Of a DNA stretch of 12,400 bases, positions 5,096 to 12,400 are shown in pieces; within the stretch, counting starts at the first letter, position 1, and each line of letters begins with the position of its first letter. The stretch covers positions 1 through 12,400 of the forward strand of contig NZ_CAKRAS010000073.1 in assembly GCF_934295145.1 (NCBI RefSeq). Direction: 5' to 3'. This DNA is from an uncultured Eubacterium sp. (GTDB lineage Bacteria; Bacillota; Clostridia; Lachnospirales; Lachnospiraceae). The notes under the pieces were generated by a model, which saw only the letters and a list, made by a program, of their open reading frames with translations, was not told where the DNA came from and did no database searches. The position numbers and the translations under genes were made by a program.

Positions 5096-6094
5096 ATGAA
5101 CTTAAAAGGAAGGAATTTTCTGAAATTGTTAGATTTTACACCGGAGGAGATTACATATCTGATCGATCTGTCCGCAGAACTGAAAGAGAAAAAGAAAAAA
5201 GGCATCCGTCACGATGTGTTATCCGGCAAAAACATTGCGCTGATTTTTGAAAAAAACAGTACACGTACCCGTTGTTCCTTTGAGGTAGCTGCTTATGATC
5301 TCGGTATGCATGCGACATTCCTTGATCCGTCTGCATCCCAGATTGGTAAAAAAGAAAGCATTGCAGATACCGCCCGTGTACTTGGACGTATGTATGACGG
5401 TATCGAGTATCGTGGATTTGAGCAGACCATTGTTGAGGACCTGGCAAAATACGCAGGTGTTCCGGTATGGAATGGTCTGACAAATGAGTTCCATCCGACA
5501 CAGATGATTGCTGATATGCTGACGATCAAAGAGCATTTCGGACATTTAAAAGGAATTAAACTTGCATACATGGGTGATGCCCGTTATAATATGGGAAATT
5601 CTCTGATGGTTGTCTGCGCAAAACTTGGTATGCACTTTACCGCATGCACAAATAAAAAATACTTCCCGAATGAGGAACTGGTTGCTGAGTGTCGTGCCAT
5701 CGCAGAAGAGACCGGTGCAACAATCACTCTGACAGAAGATGCAATGGCAGGAACCAAAGGTGCAGATGTTATCTATACAGATGTATGGGTATCCATGGGT
5801 GAGCCGGATGAAGTATGGGCAAGCCGTATCGAAGAGCTGACACCATATCAGGTAAATGCAAAGTTAATGAAAAATGCAGGTCCGCAGGTAAAATTCATGC
5901 ACTGTCTGCCGGCATTCCATGATCTGAATACAAAAATCGGAAAAGAGATTCATGACAAATTTGGTCTGGATGCAATGGAAGTGACAGACGAGGTATTTGA
6001 AAGCCCGCAGTCTATCGTATTTGATGAGGCTGAGAACCGCATGCATACCATCAAAGCGGTTATGTATGCAACCCTTGGCGGAGATGAGAAATAA
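5096..6094 (+). CDS. argF: Ornithine carbamoyltransferase
   Basis: It joins carbamoyl phosphate and ornithine to make citrulline, in arginine synthesis (ArgF) or run in reverse in the arginine deiminase pathway (ArcB). The 332-aa protein has every hallmark: STRTR (55-59) for carbamoyl phosphate, HPTQ (133-136), DVWVSMGE (229-236) for ornithine, and HCLP (269-272) with the catalytic cysteine. It is closely similar along its length to the long enterobacterial ArgF/ArcB type. GAGAGGT lies 7 bases before the ATG. The segment starts just after the terminator at 5035-5062, so it probably has its own promoter; an A/T run near 5072-5079 could hold a -10 but I find no matching -35. No other arg or arc gene is present, so anabolic versus catabolic use cannot be settled here; argF is the default symbol. 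Confidence 0.92.
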   Translation: MNLKGRNFLKLLDFTPEEITYLIDLSAELKEKKKKGIRHDVLSGKNIALIFEKNSTRTRCSFEVAAYDLGMHATFLDPSASQIGKKESIADTARVLGRMYDGIEYRGFEQTIVEDLAKYAGVPVWNGLTNEFHPTQMIADMLTIKEHFGHLKGIKLAYMGDARYNMGNSLMVVCAKLGMHFTACTNKKYFPNEELVAECRAIAEETGATITLTEDAMAGTKGADVIYTDVWVSMGEPDEVWASRIEELTPYQVNAKLMKNAGPQVKFMHCLPAFHDLNTKIGKEIHDKFGLDAMEVTDEVFESPQSIVFDEAENRMHTIKAVMYATLGGDEK

Positions 6095-6133
6095 ATACGT
6101 ACGGTGTAACTGTATGATAGGATGGAGAAAACT

Positions 6134-7111
6134 GTGAAAAAGAAAATTCTGGAACTTTTGCAGAATTGTCCGGATTTTATATCCGGACAGGAAATCAGTG
6201 AAAAATTTGGTGTATCCCGCACAGCGGTATGGAAAGCAATCCGCCAGCTGGAAGCAGAAGGATATGTGATTGAAGCGGTGAGAAACAAAGGCTACCGTTT
6301 AAAAGAAGAACCGGATCTGCTGACGGAAGAACTGCTTCAAAAATATCTGGAAACAGATTGGGCAGGACAGCATCTTGTGGTATTTGACAAGACCGATTCC
6401 ACCAACAATCAGGCAAAACGTCTGGCAGAAGAAGGGGCAGAACATGGTCTGCTGGTTCTCAGTGATTGTCAGACTTCCGGAAAAGGTCGTCGTGGACGTT
6501 CCTGGGATTCCAAAGCCAGCAAAGGTATTTTTATGACCTTGTTGTTAAAACCGGATATTCAACCGGGAAATGCTTCCATGCTGACACTTGTTATGGCACT
6601 TGCTGTCCGGGCAGGCATTGAGGATGTGGTTGGAATTGACACACAGATCAAGTGGCCGAACGATATCGTATGTGACGGTAAAAAGGTCTGTGGCATCCTG
6701 ACGGAGATGAGCGCACAGATTGATTATATTAACCATATTGTGATCGGTGTCGGAATCAATGTTTCCAATGAAATTTTTCCGGAGGAAGTGGCTGCGACGG
6801 CTACTTCCCTGTATCTGCTGACTGGTGTGCGCATCAGCAGGGCAAAACTGGCTGCAAAGATCATGACAGAGTTTGAAAAATATTATGCTCTTTATCTGGA
6901 GACACAGGATCTGTCTGGTGTGATGAATGAGTATAACAGCCATCTTGTCAACCGCGGGCGCAGTGTGCGTGTGCTTGACCCGCGGCAGGAATATACCGGC
7001 GTCGCGCAGGGAATCAATCAGAATGGGGAACTTCTGGTACAGACAGAAGATGGAACAGCCCATGTTTCCTCCGGTGAAGTATCCGTTCGTGGTGTGTATG
7101 GATATGTGTGA
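6134..7111 (+). CDS. birA: Bifunctional biotin ligase / biotin operon repressor BirA
   Basis: BirA activates biotin with ATP and attaches it to carboxylase carrier proteins; forms with an N-terminal DNA-binding domain also repress biotin genes. Both parts are present: a winged helix-turn-helix (about 15-55, ISEKFGVSRTAVWKAIRQLEAEGY), then the catalytic domain with DSTNNQA near 88, the biotin loop SGKGRRGRSW (115-124), KWPND (174-178) and GVGINV, and a small C-terminal domain. I prefer GTG 6134 (325 aa): GGAG (6124-6127) lies 6 bases before it and the start MKKKILELL fits family members. An in-frame ATG at 6122 would add four residues but has no ribosome binding site at a usable distance. It follows argF by about 40 bases on the same strand. 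Confidence 0.92.
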   Translation: MKKKILELLQNCPDFISGQEISEKFGVSRTAVWKAIRQLEAEGYVIEAVRNKGYRLKEEPDLLTEELLQKYLETDWAGQHLVVFDKTDSTNNQAKRLAEEGAEHGLLVLSDCQTSGKGRRGRSWDSKASKGIFMTLLLKPDIQPGNASMLTLVMALAVRAGIEDVVGIDTQIKWPNDIVCDGKKVCGILTEMSAQIDYINHIVIGVGINVSNEIFPEEVAATATSLYLLTGVRISRAKLAAKIMTEFEKYYALYLETQDLSGVMNEYNSHLVNRGRSVRVLDPRQEYTGVAQGINQNGELLVQTEDGTAHVSSGEVSVRGVYGYV

Positions 7112-7182
7112 TGAATGTACCTTTGTTTGCCAGAATAGACGAACTGGACAGAAGAATAGATAACAGGAGAAAATGATCATTT

Positions 7183-7515
7183 ATGAATCAGGAAGAAGTA
7201 GTGCTGTGTGGATCCAGCGCATATACAAAAAAATATTATCTGAATCCGGATTTCCAGAAATTACCACAGGGAATCCAGGATGAACTGAAATTGATGTGTG
7301 TATTGTATACAGAAGATGTAGGCGGTACACTTACTTTGAAATTTGATGAAGACGGAGAACTGATCTTTGAGGCGGCGGCAGATGAGGGTGATCTGCTGTA
7401 TGATGAGATTGGAAGTGTTCTGAAAGTGAAACAGTTGCAGAACACAAAGCAGGAATTGTTGGAATCGCTGGAAATGTATTATAAAGTAACTCATCAGATA
7501 AACATAGAAAACTAG
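7183..7515 (+). CDS. Small conserved protein, probably DUF6145 family
   Basis: The 110-aa product resembles a small clostridial family that I remember as DUF6145; function is unknown. Features are VVLCGSSAYTKKYYLNPDF near the start, then LPQGIQDELKLMCVLYTEDVGG, a strand-rich acidic stretch TLTLKFDEDGELIFEAAADEGD, and DEIGSVLKVKQLQNTKQELLESLEMYYKV, a likely C-terminal helix. It is acidic with no signal or membrane segment, so cytoplasmic. The start at 7183 is the first in-frame codon after a stop; AGGAGA (7165-7170) is 12 bases upstream, rather far. It lies between birA and coaX, 19 bases from the latter, so it is likely co-expressed with cofactor genes, but that alone does not give a role. 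Confidence 0.75.
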   Translation: MNQEEVVLCGSSAYTKKYYLNPDFQKLPQGIQDELKLMCVLYTEDVGGTLTLKFDEDGELIFEAAADEGDLLYDEIGSVLKVKQLQNTKQELLESLEMYYKVTHQINIEN

Positions 7516-7534
7516 CTAGTGGAGGACTGGAGAA

Positions 7535-8305
7535 ATGCTTTTAACCGTAGATATCGGGAATACAAATATCACACTGGGTGTATTTGAAGGGAAAAAACTG
7601 CGTACCACATTCCGAATGACAACAATTCAGACACGTACTTCAGATGAGTACGGCATGGTGATGTGTGAGCTGCTGGAACATAATCAGGTGAAAGTTGGAG
7701 AAATTACAGATGTTATTGTTGCATCCGTAGTGCCGAACGTAATGCATTCCCTGACAAGTGCTATCATCAAATATTTTCATACAAAACCAATTATTATCGA
7801 GGCAGGAGTAAAGACCGGAATTCGTGTGGCTTCCAAAAACCCGCGTCAGGTTGGCGCAGACCGTATCGTGGATGCGGCAGCAGTTTATGAGCTGTATGGC
7901 GGACCGGCGATTGTGATTGATTATGGTACGGCAACTACTTTTGATCTGGTGGATTCAGACGGTACCTTTACCGCATGCGTGATCGCACCGGGTATTCGTA
8001 CTTCCGCGCAGGCTATGTGGAGTATGGCTGCAAAACTGCCGGAGTTTGAGATAAAAAAACCGAAGAGTATTCTTGCGCAGGATACCATTGCATGTATGCA
8101 GGCAGGTCTGGTCTATGGTCAGATCGGACAGACGGAGTATATTGTCAAACAGATGAAAAAAGAGTTTGGAAAGGGCAATATCAAAGTCGTTGCGACAGGT
8201 GGACTTGGCCGGATCATTGAAAAAGAAACCGATGCCATTGATATTTATGATCCACTGCTGACACTTCAGGGTATGCGCCTGATTTTTGAAAAACAGAAAA
8301 AGTAG
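7535..8305 (+). CDS. coaX: Type III pantothenate kinase
   Basis: CoaX phosphorylates pantothenate, the first step of coenzyme A synthesis, and needs a monovalent cation such as potassium. The 256-aa chain is of normal length and has the ASKHA-fold signatures: DIGNTN (6-11), GADR (107-110) with the catalytic aspartate, DYGTATTFD (129-137), APGIRTSAQAMW (151-162) and TGGLG (221-225). The usual GG before the APG motif reads AC here, a modest variation. GGAGGA (7521-7526) lies 8 bases before the ATG. Neighbouring birA serves another cofactor, biotin, and coaX upstream of dusB and lysS recalls the order of these genes in Bacillus subtilis, where other genes are interspersed. Confidence 0.94.
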   Translation: MLLTVDIGNTNITLGVFEGKKLRTTFRMTTIQTRTSDEYGMVMCELLEHNQVKVGEITDVIVASVVPNVMHSLTSAIIKYFHTKPIIIEAGVKTGIRVASKNPRQVGADRIVDAAAVYELYGGPAIVIDYGTATTFDLVDSDGTFTACVIAPGIRTSAQAMWSMAAKLPEFEIKKPKSILAQDTIACMQAGLVYGQIGQTEYIVKQMKKEFGKGNIKVVATGGLGRIIEKETDAIDIYDPLLTLQGMRLIFEKQKK

Positions 8306-8363
8306 TTTCGAAAATTCAGATCAGATACAAGGATAAATATAAGAAAAACGGAAAGAGTACAGT

Positions 8364-9338
8364 ATGGATCAATTGAAAATAGGCAATGTAACCCTGGAGA
8401 ACAATTTAGTACTGGCACCTATGGCAGGAGTAACAGACCTGCCATTTCGTTTGTTATGCCGCAGACAGGGGGCCGGACTTTTGTGCATGGAGATGGTCAG
8501 CGCAAAAGCAATTTATTATAAAAATAAAAATACAGATCTGTTAATGGAGATTCATCCGGAGGAACACCCGGTATCTTTGCAGCTTTTTGGCTCAGATCCG
8601 GATATTTTGGCGGCAATGGCGGCAAAGATTGAGGAACGCCCTTTTGAAATCCTGGATTTTAACATGGGTTGCCCGGTGCCGAAGGTTGTCAATAACCATG
8701 AGGGATCCGCACTGATGAAGGATCCGAAGCTGGTGGAAGAAATCCTGACCAAAATGGTAAAAGCGGTGAAAAAACCAGTGACGGTGAAAATCCGTAAAGG
8801 CTTTGATGAGGAACATGTGAACGCTGTGGAGATCGCCAAAATCGCAGAAAGCTGTGGAGTGGCGGCGGTAGCGGTACATGGAAGAACCAGACAGCAGTAT
8901 TATTCTGGAAAAGCGGACTGGGATATCATTCGTCAGGTAAAAGAGGCTGTATCGATTCCGGTTATTGGAAACGGAGATATCCTCTGTGCACAGGATGTGG
9001 TTCGAATGAAGGAACAGACTGGCTGCGATGGGTTTATGATCGGTCGTGGAGCTCAGGGAAATCCATGGATCTTCAAACAGATTCAATATCAGCTGGAGAC
9101 AGGTGGAGAACTGCCTCGCCCGTCAAAGCATGAAGTGGCAGATATGATGCTTTTACATGCACGTCTGCAGCTTCAGGTGAAAGGTGATTACATTGGAATT
9201 CGGGAAATCCGAAAACATGCGGCATGGTATACGGCCGGATACAAAAATTCTTCCAAACTGCGTGGTAAGATCAACGAGGTCGAAAGTTATGCCCAGTTAG
9301 AAGAACTGCTGGAGCAGTGGCTGGCAGAAGAGACATAA
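8364..9338 (+). CDS. dusB: tRNA-dihydrouridine synthase, DusB type
   Basis: Dus enzymes use FMN and NADPH to reduce uridines in the tRNA D-loop region. The 324-aa protein has the N-terminal TIM barrel with LAPMAGVTDLPFR (18-30), MEMVSA, the catalytic-cysteine motif FNMGCPVPKV (Cys103), VKIRKGFD (Lys140), VHGRTRQQYYSG (169-180), and the FMN phosphate sites GNGDI (200-204) and GRGAQGNPW (225-233), followed by a helical C-terminal domain. The motif set and length fit the DusB subgroup. The ribosome binding site is weak (GGAAAGAG near 8351). It follows coaX by 58 bases with no terminator seen between. Confidence 0.94.
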   Translation: MDQLKIGNVTLENNLVLAPMAGVTDLPFRLLCRRQGAGLLCMEMVSAKAIYYKNKNTDLLMEIHPEEHPVSLQLFGSDPDILAAMAAKIEERPFEILDFNMGCPVPKVVNNHEGSALMKDPKLVEEILTKMVKAVKKPVTVKIRKGFDEEHVNAVEIAKIAESCGVAAVAVHGRTRQQYYSGKADWDIIRQVKEAVSIPVIGNGDILCAQDVVRMKEQTGCDGFMIGRGAQGNPWIFKQIQYQLETGGELPRPSKHEVADMMLLHARLQLQVKGDYIGIREIRKHAAWYTAGYKNSSKLRGKINEVESYAQLEELLEQWLAEET

Positions 9339-9416
9339 AACGTCAGATATAATGTAAGAAAAATCACAAGATTGAGTTCTGCTTTTTGGTATAGCGGATA
9401 AAATATAGAAACGCCT

Positions 9417-9445
9417 TATTTCAGCAGGAAAGAATGTCTGAAATA
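9417..9445 (+). other. Hairpin directly against the RBS of the 9459 gene
   Basis: TATTTCAG (9417-9424) and CTGAAATA (9438-9445) are perfect 8-bp arms around a 13-base loop. The stem ends at the base before GAGGAGG (9446-9452), so it could affect ribosome access. No T-run follows, so it is not a terminator. Confidence 0.45.
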
Positions 9446-9458
9446 GAGGAGGCTATAG

Positions 9459-10196
9459 ATGCGTGATGTGAACAGAAAGCAAGAACAAAATGGGAGCCGG
9501 GACAAACAGAGTCTTCGCAGAATGTTACAGAAGTGGTGCAAGAAAATTCAAACCATCAGGTTACGATATTTACGAAAATCAGAGGGATTACTGACAGAAT
9601 CCGAATTTACAGAAGAACCAATAGACAATCCATGGATTAATGATACCAGAGAAATCATAGAGCAGATTTTAATGCAAAAAGATCAAACATATCGGACATT
9701 TTGCCCACTGATCATTGATACAGATACACCGAATCAGGTATTTGGAGAAGAGGACGATGTGGATCGGATTCTCAGGCAGCTTTATCCGGGACTGAATTTT
9801 TTGGAAGTCTGTACGGACCGGCCGGAACATTTTTTGGAAATGACAGAATGGCTGGCAGCAGAATACGGATTGCTGGTACGAGTGCTTCCGTTAAAAGAAA
9901 TACGGGAGAGTCGGGCAGGAATGGTGCTTGATTTACAGCGACAGGGTGAACTACATATGCAAAAGTTTTCAAGGGACGTAATCTATGTCCCTTTTTACAA
10001 GCGCAGATGGCGGGAATGCAGAGAAACAGAGGATCGTGAAGCCCGGAATGAGCAAATAGAGCAGAAAATGTCCGAAATATCAGAAAAAAGACCGGAAAAT
10101 ACAGACCGGATACAGAGGCAGAATCTTGACATAGAAGTACCGATTGGGTATAATGTAGTGATTGTGAAAGTGGATAAGAATCTTCAAAATTATTGA
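9459..10196 (+). CDS. Unrecognised soluble protein between dusB and greA
   Basis: I do not recognise this 245-aa protein. It has a very basic N-terminus (about 1-45, many Lys/Arg), a helical stretch (60-80), a mixed alpha/beta core (80-180) with CPLIIDTDTP, LRQLYPGLNFLEVCTDRPEHF, EYGLLVRVLP and DVIYVPFYKRRW, then a highly charged segment (181-222) and a hydrophobic last strand IEVPIGYNVVIVKV. No signal peptide or membrane helix is seen. GAGGAGG lies 6 bases before the ATG, supporting translation. The charged 181-222 segment reads like a disordered linker and may vary between relatives. It sits 120 bases after dusB and 32 bases before greA. Its last 25 codons contain a consensus promoter that probably serves greA. 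Context suggests an informational or housekeeping role, but that is only inference. Confidence 0.75.
   Translation: MRDVNRKQEQNGSRDKQSLRRMLQKWCKKIQTIRLRYLRKSEGLLTESEFTEEPIDNPWINDTREIIEQILMQKDQTYRTFCPLIIDTDTPNQVFGEEDDVDRILRQLYPGLNFLEVCTDRPEHFLEMTEWLAAEYGLLVRVLPLKEIRESRAGMVLDLQRQGELHMQKFSRDVIYVPFYKRRWRECRETEDREARNEQIEQKMSEISEKRPENTDRIQRQNLDIEVPIGYNVVIVKVDKNLQNY
10126..10154 (+). promoter_or_regulatory. Sigma-A promoter of greA-lysS, inside upstream gene
   Basis: TTGACA (10126-10131) and TATAAT (10149-10154) match the consensus perfectly with a 17-base spacer. The promoter overlaps codons 223-232 of the gene at 9459-10196. Transcription should start near 10161, about 68 bases ahead of the greA start. 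Confidence 0.8.
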
Positions 10197-10228
10197 TAAA
10201 TATAAAACGATCAGGAGGATCAATAGAA

Positions 10229-10708
10229 ATGGATAAGAAAAATCTTTTAACTTACCAGGGATTACAGAAACTGGAAAATGAGTTACAGGACTTAAAAGTA
10301 GTCAAGAGAAAAGAAATCGCACAGAAAATTAAAGAAGCTCGTGAACAGGGCGACTTATCAGAGAATGCAGAGTATGATGCTGCAAAAGATGAGCAGCGTG
10401 ACATCGAAGCTCGTATTGAAGAAATTGAGAAAATTTTAAGACATGCAGAAGTTGTTGTTGAAGAAGAAGTTGATCTGGACAAGATCAGCGTAGGATGCCA
10501 GGTGCGTATCCTTGACTGCGAATTCGATGAGGAACTTGAGTATAAGATCGTTGGTTCTACAGAAGCAAACAGCTTAAAAGGTAAAATTTCCAATGAATCT
10601 CCGGTAGGAAAAGCATTACTTGGAGCAAAAGTTGGTGAGATTGTAAATGTAGAGACACAGGCCGGCGTTTTACAGTATAAAGTACTGGAAATTCAAAGAT
10701 CAAACTAA
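10229..10708 (+). CDS. greA: Transcription elongation factor GreA
   Basis: GreA enters the secondary channel of RNA polymerase and stimulates cleavage of backtracked transcripts. The 159-aa protein has an N-terminal coiled coil (about 5-75) with the acidic tip sequence AREQGDLSENAEYDAAKDEQ, whose Asp and Glu coordinate the catalytic magnesium, and a C-terminal globular FKBP-like domain ending GAKVGEIVNVETQAGVLQYKVLEIQ. AGGAGGAT (10213-10220) lies 8 bases before ATG 10229; upstream in-frame codons back to 10193 precede that site and overlap the previous gene, so they are not used. lysS starts 19 bases after the stop, so the two are probably co-transcribed from the promoter at 10126-10154. Confidence 0.95.
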   Translation: MDKKNLLTYQGLQKLENELQDLKVVKRKEIAQKIKEAREQGDLSENAEYDAAKDEQRDIEARIEEIEKILRHAEVVVEEEVDLDKISVGCQVRILDCEFDEELEYKIVGSTEANSLKGKISNESPVGKALLGAKVGEIVNVETQAGVLQYKVLEIQRSN

Positions 10709-10727
10709 GAGAAAAGGAGAACATGAA

Positions 10728-12400
10728 ATGGCTGAACAGAAAAGTGGACAGAATGTAGACGTGAACCAGCTTTTAAAGGTACGTCGCGAAAAACTGCAGG
10801 ATCTTCAGGAACGTGGAAAGGATCCGTTTCAGATTACCAAATATGACATGACACATCACAGCATGGAGATCAAAGATAACTTTGATGAGCTGGAAGGAAA
10901 GACCGTAAGCATTGCGGGCCGAATGATGTTCAAACGTGTTATGGGAAAAGCTTCTTTCTGCAACATTCAGGATCTGCAGGGTAGTATTCAGTCTTATGTG
11001 GCACGTGATAATATCGGAGAAGAGTCTTACGCAGATTTCAAAAAATATGATGTAGGCGATATTCTTGGTATCAAAGGTGAAGTATTTAAGACAAAAACAG
11101 GTGAAATCTCCATTCATGCAACAGAGGTTACTCTGCTTTCCAAGAGTCTTCAGGTTCTGCCGGAGAAATTCCACGGTCTGACAGATACAGATACACGTTA
11201 TCGTCAGAGATATGTAGACCTGATCATGAATCCAGAAGTAAAAGATACATTCATCAAACGTTCCAAAGTAATCAGCAGTATCCGTCGTTTCCTGGATGCA
11301 CAGGGATTTATGGAAGTAGAGACACCGATGCTGGTATCAAACGCAGGCGGTGCGGCAGCAAGACCGTTTGAGACACATTTCAACGCATTAAATGAAGACC
11401 TGAAACTTCGTATCTCTCTGGAACTCTATCTGAAACGTCTGATCGTAGGTGGTATGGAGCGTGTATACGAGATCGGTCGTGTATTCCGTAACGAGGGTCT
11501 TGATACCCGTCATAACCCAGAGTTTACTCTGATGGAGTTATATCAGGCATACACAGACTATCATGGCATGATGGATCTGACAGAAAACCTGTATCGTCAT
11601 GTGGCAAAAGAAGTAACAGGATCTGAGGTGATCACATATGGTGAGCACACTATGGATCTGTCCAAACCGTTTGCACGTATCACCATGATCGATGCTGTAA
11701 AACAGTATGCAAACGTAGATTTCAATGAGATTCATTCTACTGAGGAAGCAAAGAAAGTTGCAGACGAGCATCATATTGAATATGAAGATCGTCATCAGAA
11801 GGGTGATATCTTAAACCTCTTCTTTGAGGAATATGTAGAGGAGCACTTAATTCAGCCAACATTCATTATGGATCACCCGGTAGAGATTTCTCCTCTGACA
11901 AAGAAAAAACCGGAAGATCCGGATTATGTAGAGCGTTTCGAATTCTTCATGAACGGATGGGAAATGGCAAATGCTTACTCTGAGCTGAATGATCCGATTG
12001 ACCAGAGAGAACGTTTCGAAGCACAGGAAAAAGCATTCGAAGCTGGTGATGACGAAGCAAATCATACAGATGAAGATTTCCTGAATGCTTTAAGCATCGG
12101 TATGCCGCCTACAGGTGGTATTGGATACGGAATTGACCGTATGGTAATGATGATGACAAACAGCCCGGCTATCCGTGATGTATTGCTCTTCCCGACAATG
12201 AAGTCCCTGGACGCTGACAAGAAGGCAAATAAGACTTCCGAAGCAGCTCCTGCAGAGGCTGAAAAACCGGTTGAAAAGATTGATTTTTCTAATGTAAAGA
12301 TTGAGCCTTTATTTGAGGAAGAAGTTGATTTTGATACATTCAGCAAGTCAGATTTCCGTGCAGTAAAGGTTAAAGAGTGTGTTGCAGTACCGAAGTCAAA
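10728..12400 (+). CDS. lysS: Lysyl-tRNA synthetase (class II), C-terminal tRNA-binding extension, partial
   Basis: The reading frame is open from ATG 10728 to the window end (557 codons, no stop). LysRS charges tRNA-Lys. Domains in order: OB-fold anticodon-binding domain (about 60-140), class II core with motif 1 (RRFLDAQGFMEVETPML, 186-202), motif 2 (YEIGRVFRNEGLDTRHNPEF, 247-266) and motif 3 (GMPPTGGIGYGIDRMVMM, 458-475). A normal bacterial LysRS ends near RDVLLFPTMKS (about 493). Here a polar Ala/Glu/Lys linker (494-530) leads to VDFDTFSKSDFRAVKVKECV (533-552), which matches the start of the EMAPII/Trbp111 tRNA-binding domain found at the C-terminus of many MetRS proteins; it is cut by the edge. 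AAGGAGA lies 7 bases before the ATG, 19 bases after greA. Confidence 0.95.
   Translation, partial: MAEQKSGQNVDVNQLLKVRREKLQDLQERGKDPFQITKYDMTHHSMEIKDNFDELEGKTVSIAGRMMFKRVMGKASFCNIQDLQGSIQSYVARDNIGEESYADFKKYDVGDILGIKGEVFKTKTGEISIHATEVTLLSKSLQVLPEKFHGLTDTDTRYRQRYVDLIMNPEVKDTFIKRSKVISSIRRFLDAQGFMEVETPMLVSNAGGAAARPFETHFNALNEDLKLRISLELYLKRLIVGGMERVYEIGRVFRNEGLDTRHNPEFTLMELYQAYTDYHGMMDLTENLYRHVAKEVTGSEVITYGEHTMDLSKPFARITMIDAVKQYANVDFNEIHSTEEAKKVADEHHIEYEDRHQKGDILNLFFEEYVEEHLIQPTFIMDHPVEISPLTKKKPEDPDYVERFEFFMNGWEMANAYSELNDPIDQRERFEAQEKAFEAGDDEANHTDEDFLNALSIGMPPTGGIGYGIDRMVMMMTNSPAIRDVLLFPTMKSLDADKKANKTSEAAPAEAEKPVEKIDFSNVKIEPLFEEEVDFDTFSKSDFRAVKVKECVAVPKS

Noticed and set aside
6545..7180. 211-codon minus-strand open frame opposite birA
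   Set aside because: Birthed by antisense of a well-supported birA gene; His/Ile/Cys-rich with no recognisable motif.
1..12400. CRISPR arrays, tRNA/rRNA genes, insertion sequences, phage or defence genes
   Set aside because: No regularly spaced repeats, no tRNA-like folds with conserved arms, and no transposase, integrase or nuclease-like proteins were seen in the window.

Overview
The window looks like ordinary chromosomal DNA from a low-to-moderate GC member of the Bacillota, most likely class Clostridia, family Lachnospiraceae. The support is strong AGGAGG-type ribosome binding sites, sigma-A type promoters, a MurG of the GGTAGH type, a secreted SH3 plus SleB-type wall hydrolase, a short NfeD beside an SPFH protein, and the order coaX - dusB - (unknown gene) - greA - lysS. 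The taxonomic call is inference from gene content. I see no rRNA, tRNA, CRISPR array, insertion sequence or phage gene, and base composition looks even throughout.

Layout. Positions 1-129 lie downstream of murG and hold two weak hairpins; a strong minus-strand ribosome binding site at the very edge hints at another minus-strand gene just outside. murG (130-1197) is the only minus-strand gene. Between it and the first plus-strand gene is a 450-base divergent region with a long near-perfect palindrome, a cluster of small GC-rich hairpins and two further inverted repeats. A small one-pass membrane protein (1649-1972) follows. A second long intergenic region then carries a textbook promoter and a TGTAAC-N5-TGTAAC direct repeat ahead of a secreted wall hydrolase (2335-3453), which ends in a good intrinsic terminator. 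nfeD (3632-4081) and an SPFH protein (4096-5022) form a two-gene membrane operon closed by a probable terminator.

From 5096 to the right edge eight genes run in the same direction with no clear terminator: ornithine carbamoyltransferase, birA, a small conserved protein (probably DUF6145), coaX, dusB, an unrecognised protein, greA and lysS. This is a housekeeping group covering biotin attachment, CoA synthesis, tRNA modification, transcript cleavage and tRNA charging. A perfect-consensus promoter inside the 3' end of the unrecognised gene should give greA-lysS their own transcript. lysS runs off the right edge and carries, beyond its normal C-terminus, a linker and the start of an EMAPII/Trbp111-type tRNA-binding domain.

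I found no dramatic new multi-gene system. The points most worth a second look are the LysRS fusion, the WalR-like box at the wall hydrolase, the promoter embedded in coding sequence, the structured element upstream of murG, and the uncharacterised proteins at 1649, 7183 and 9459.
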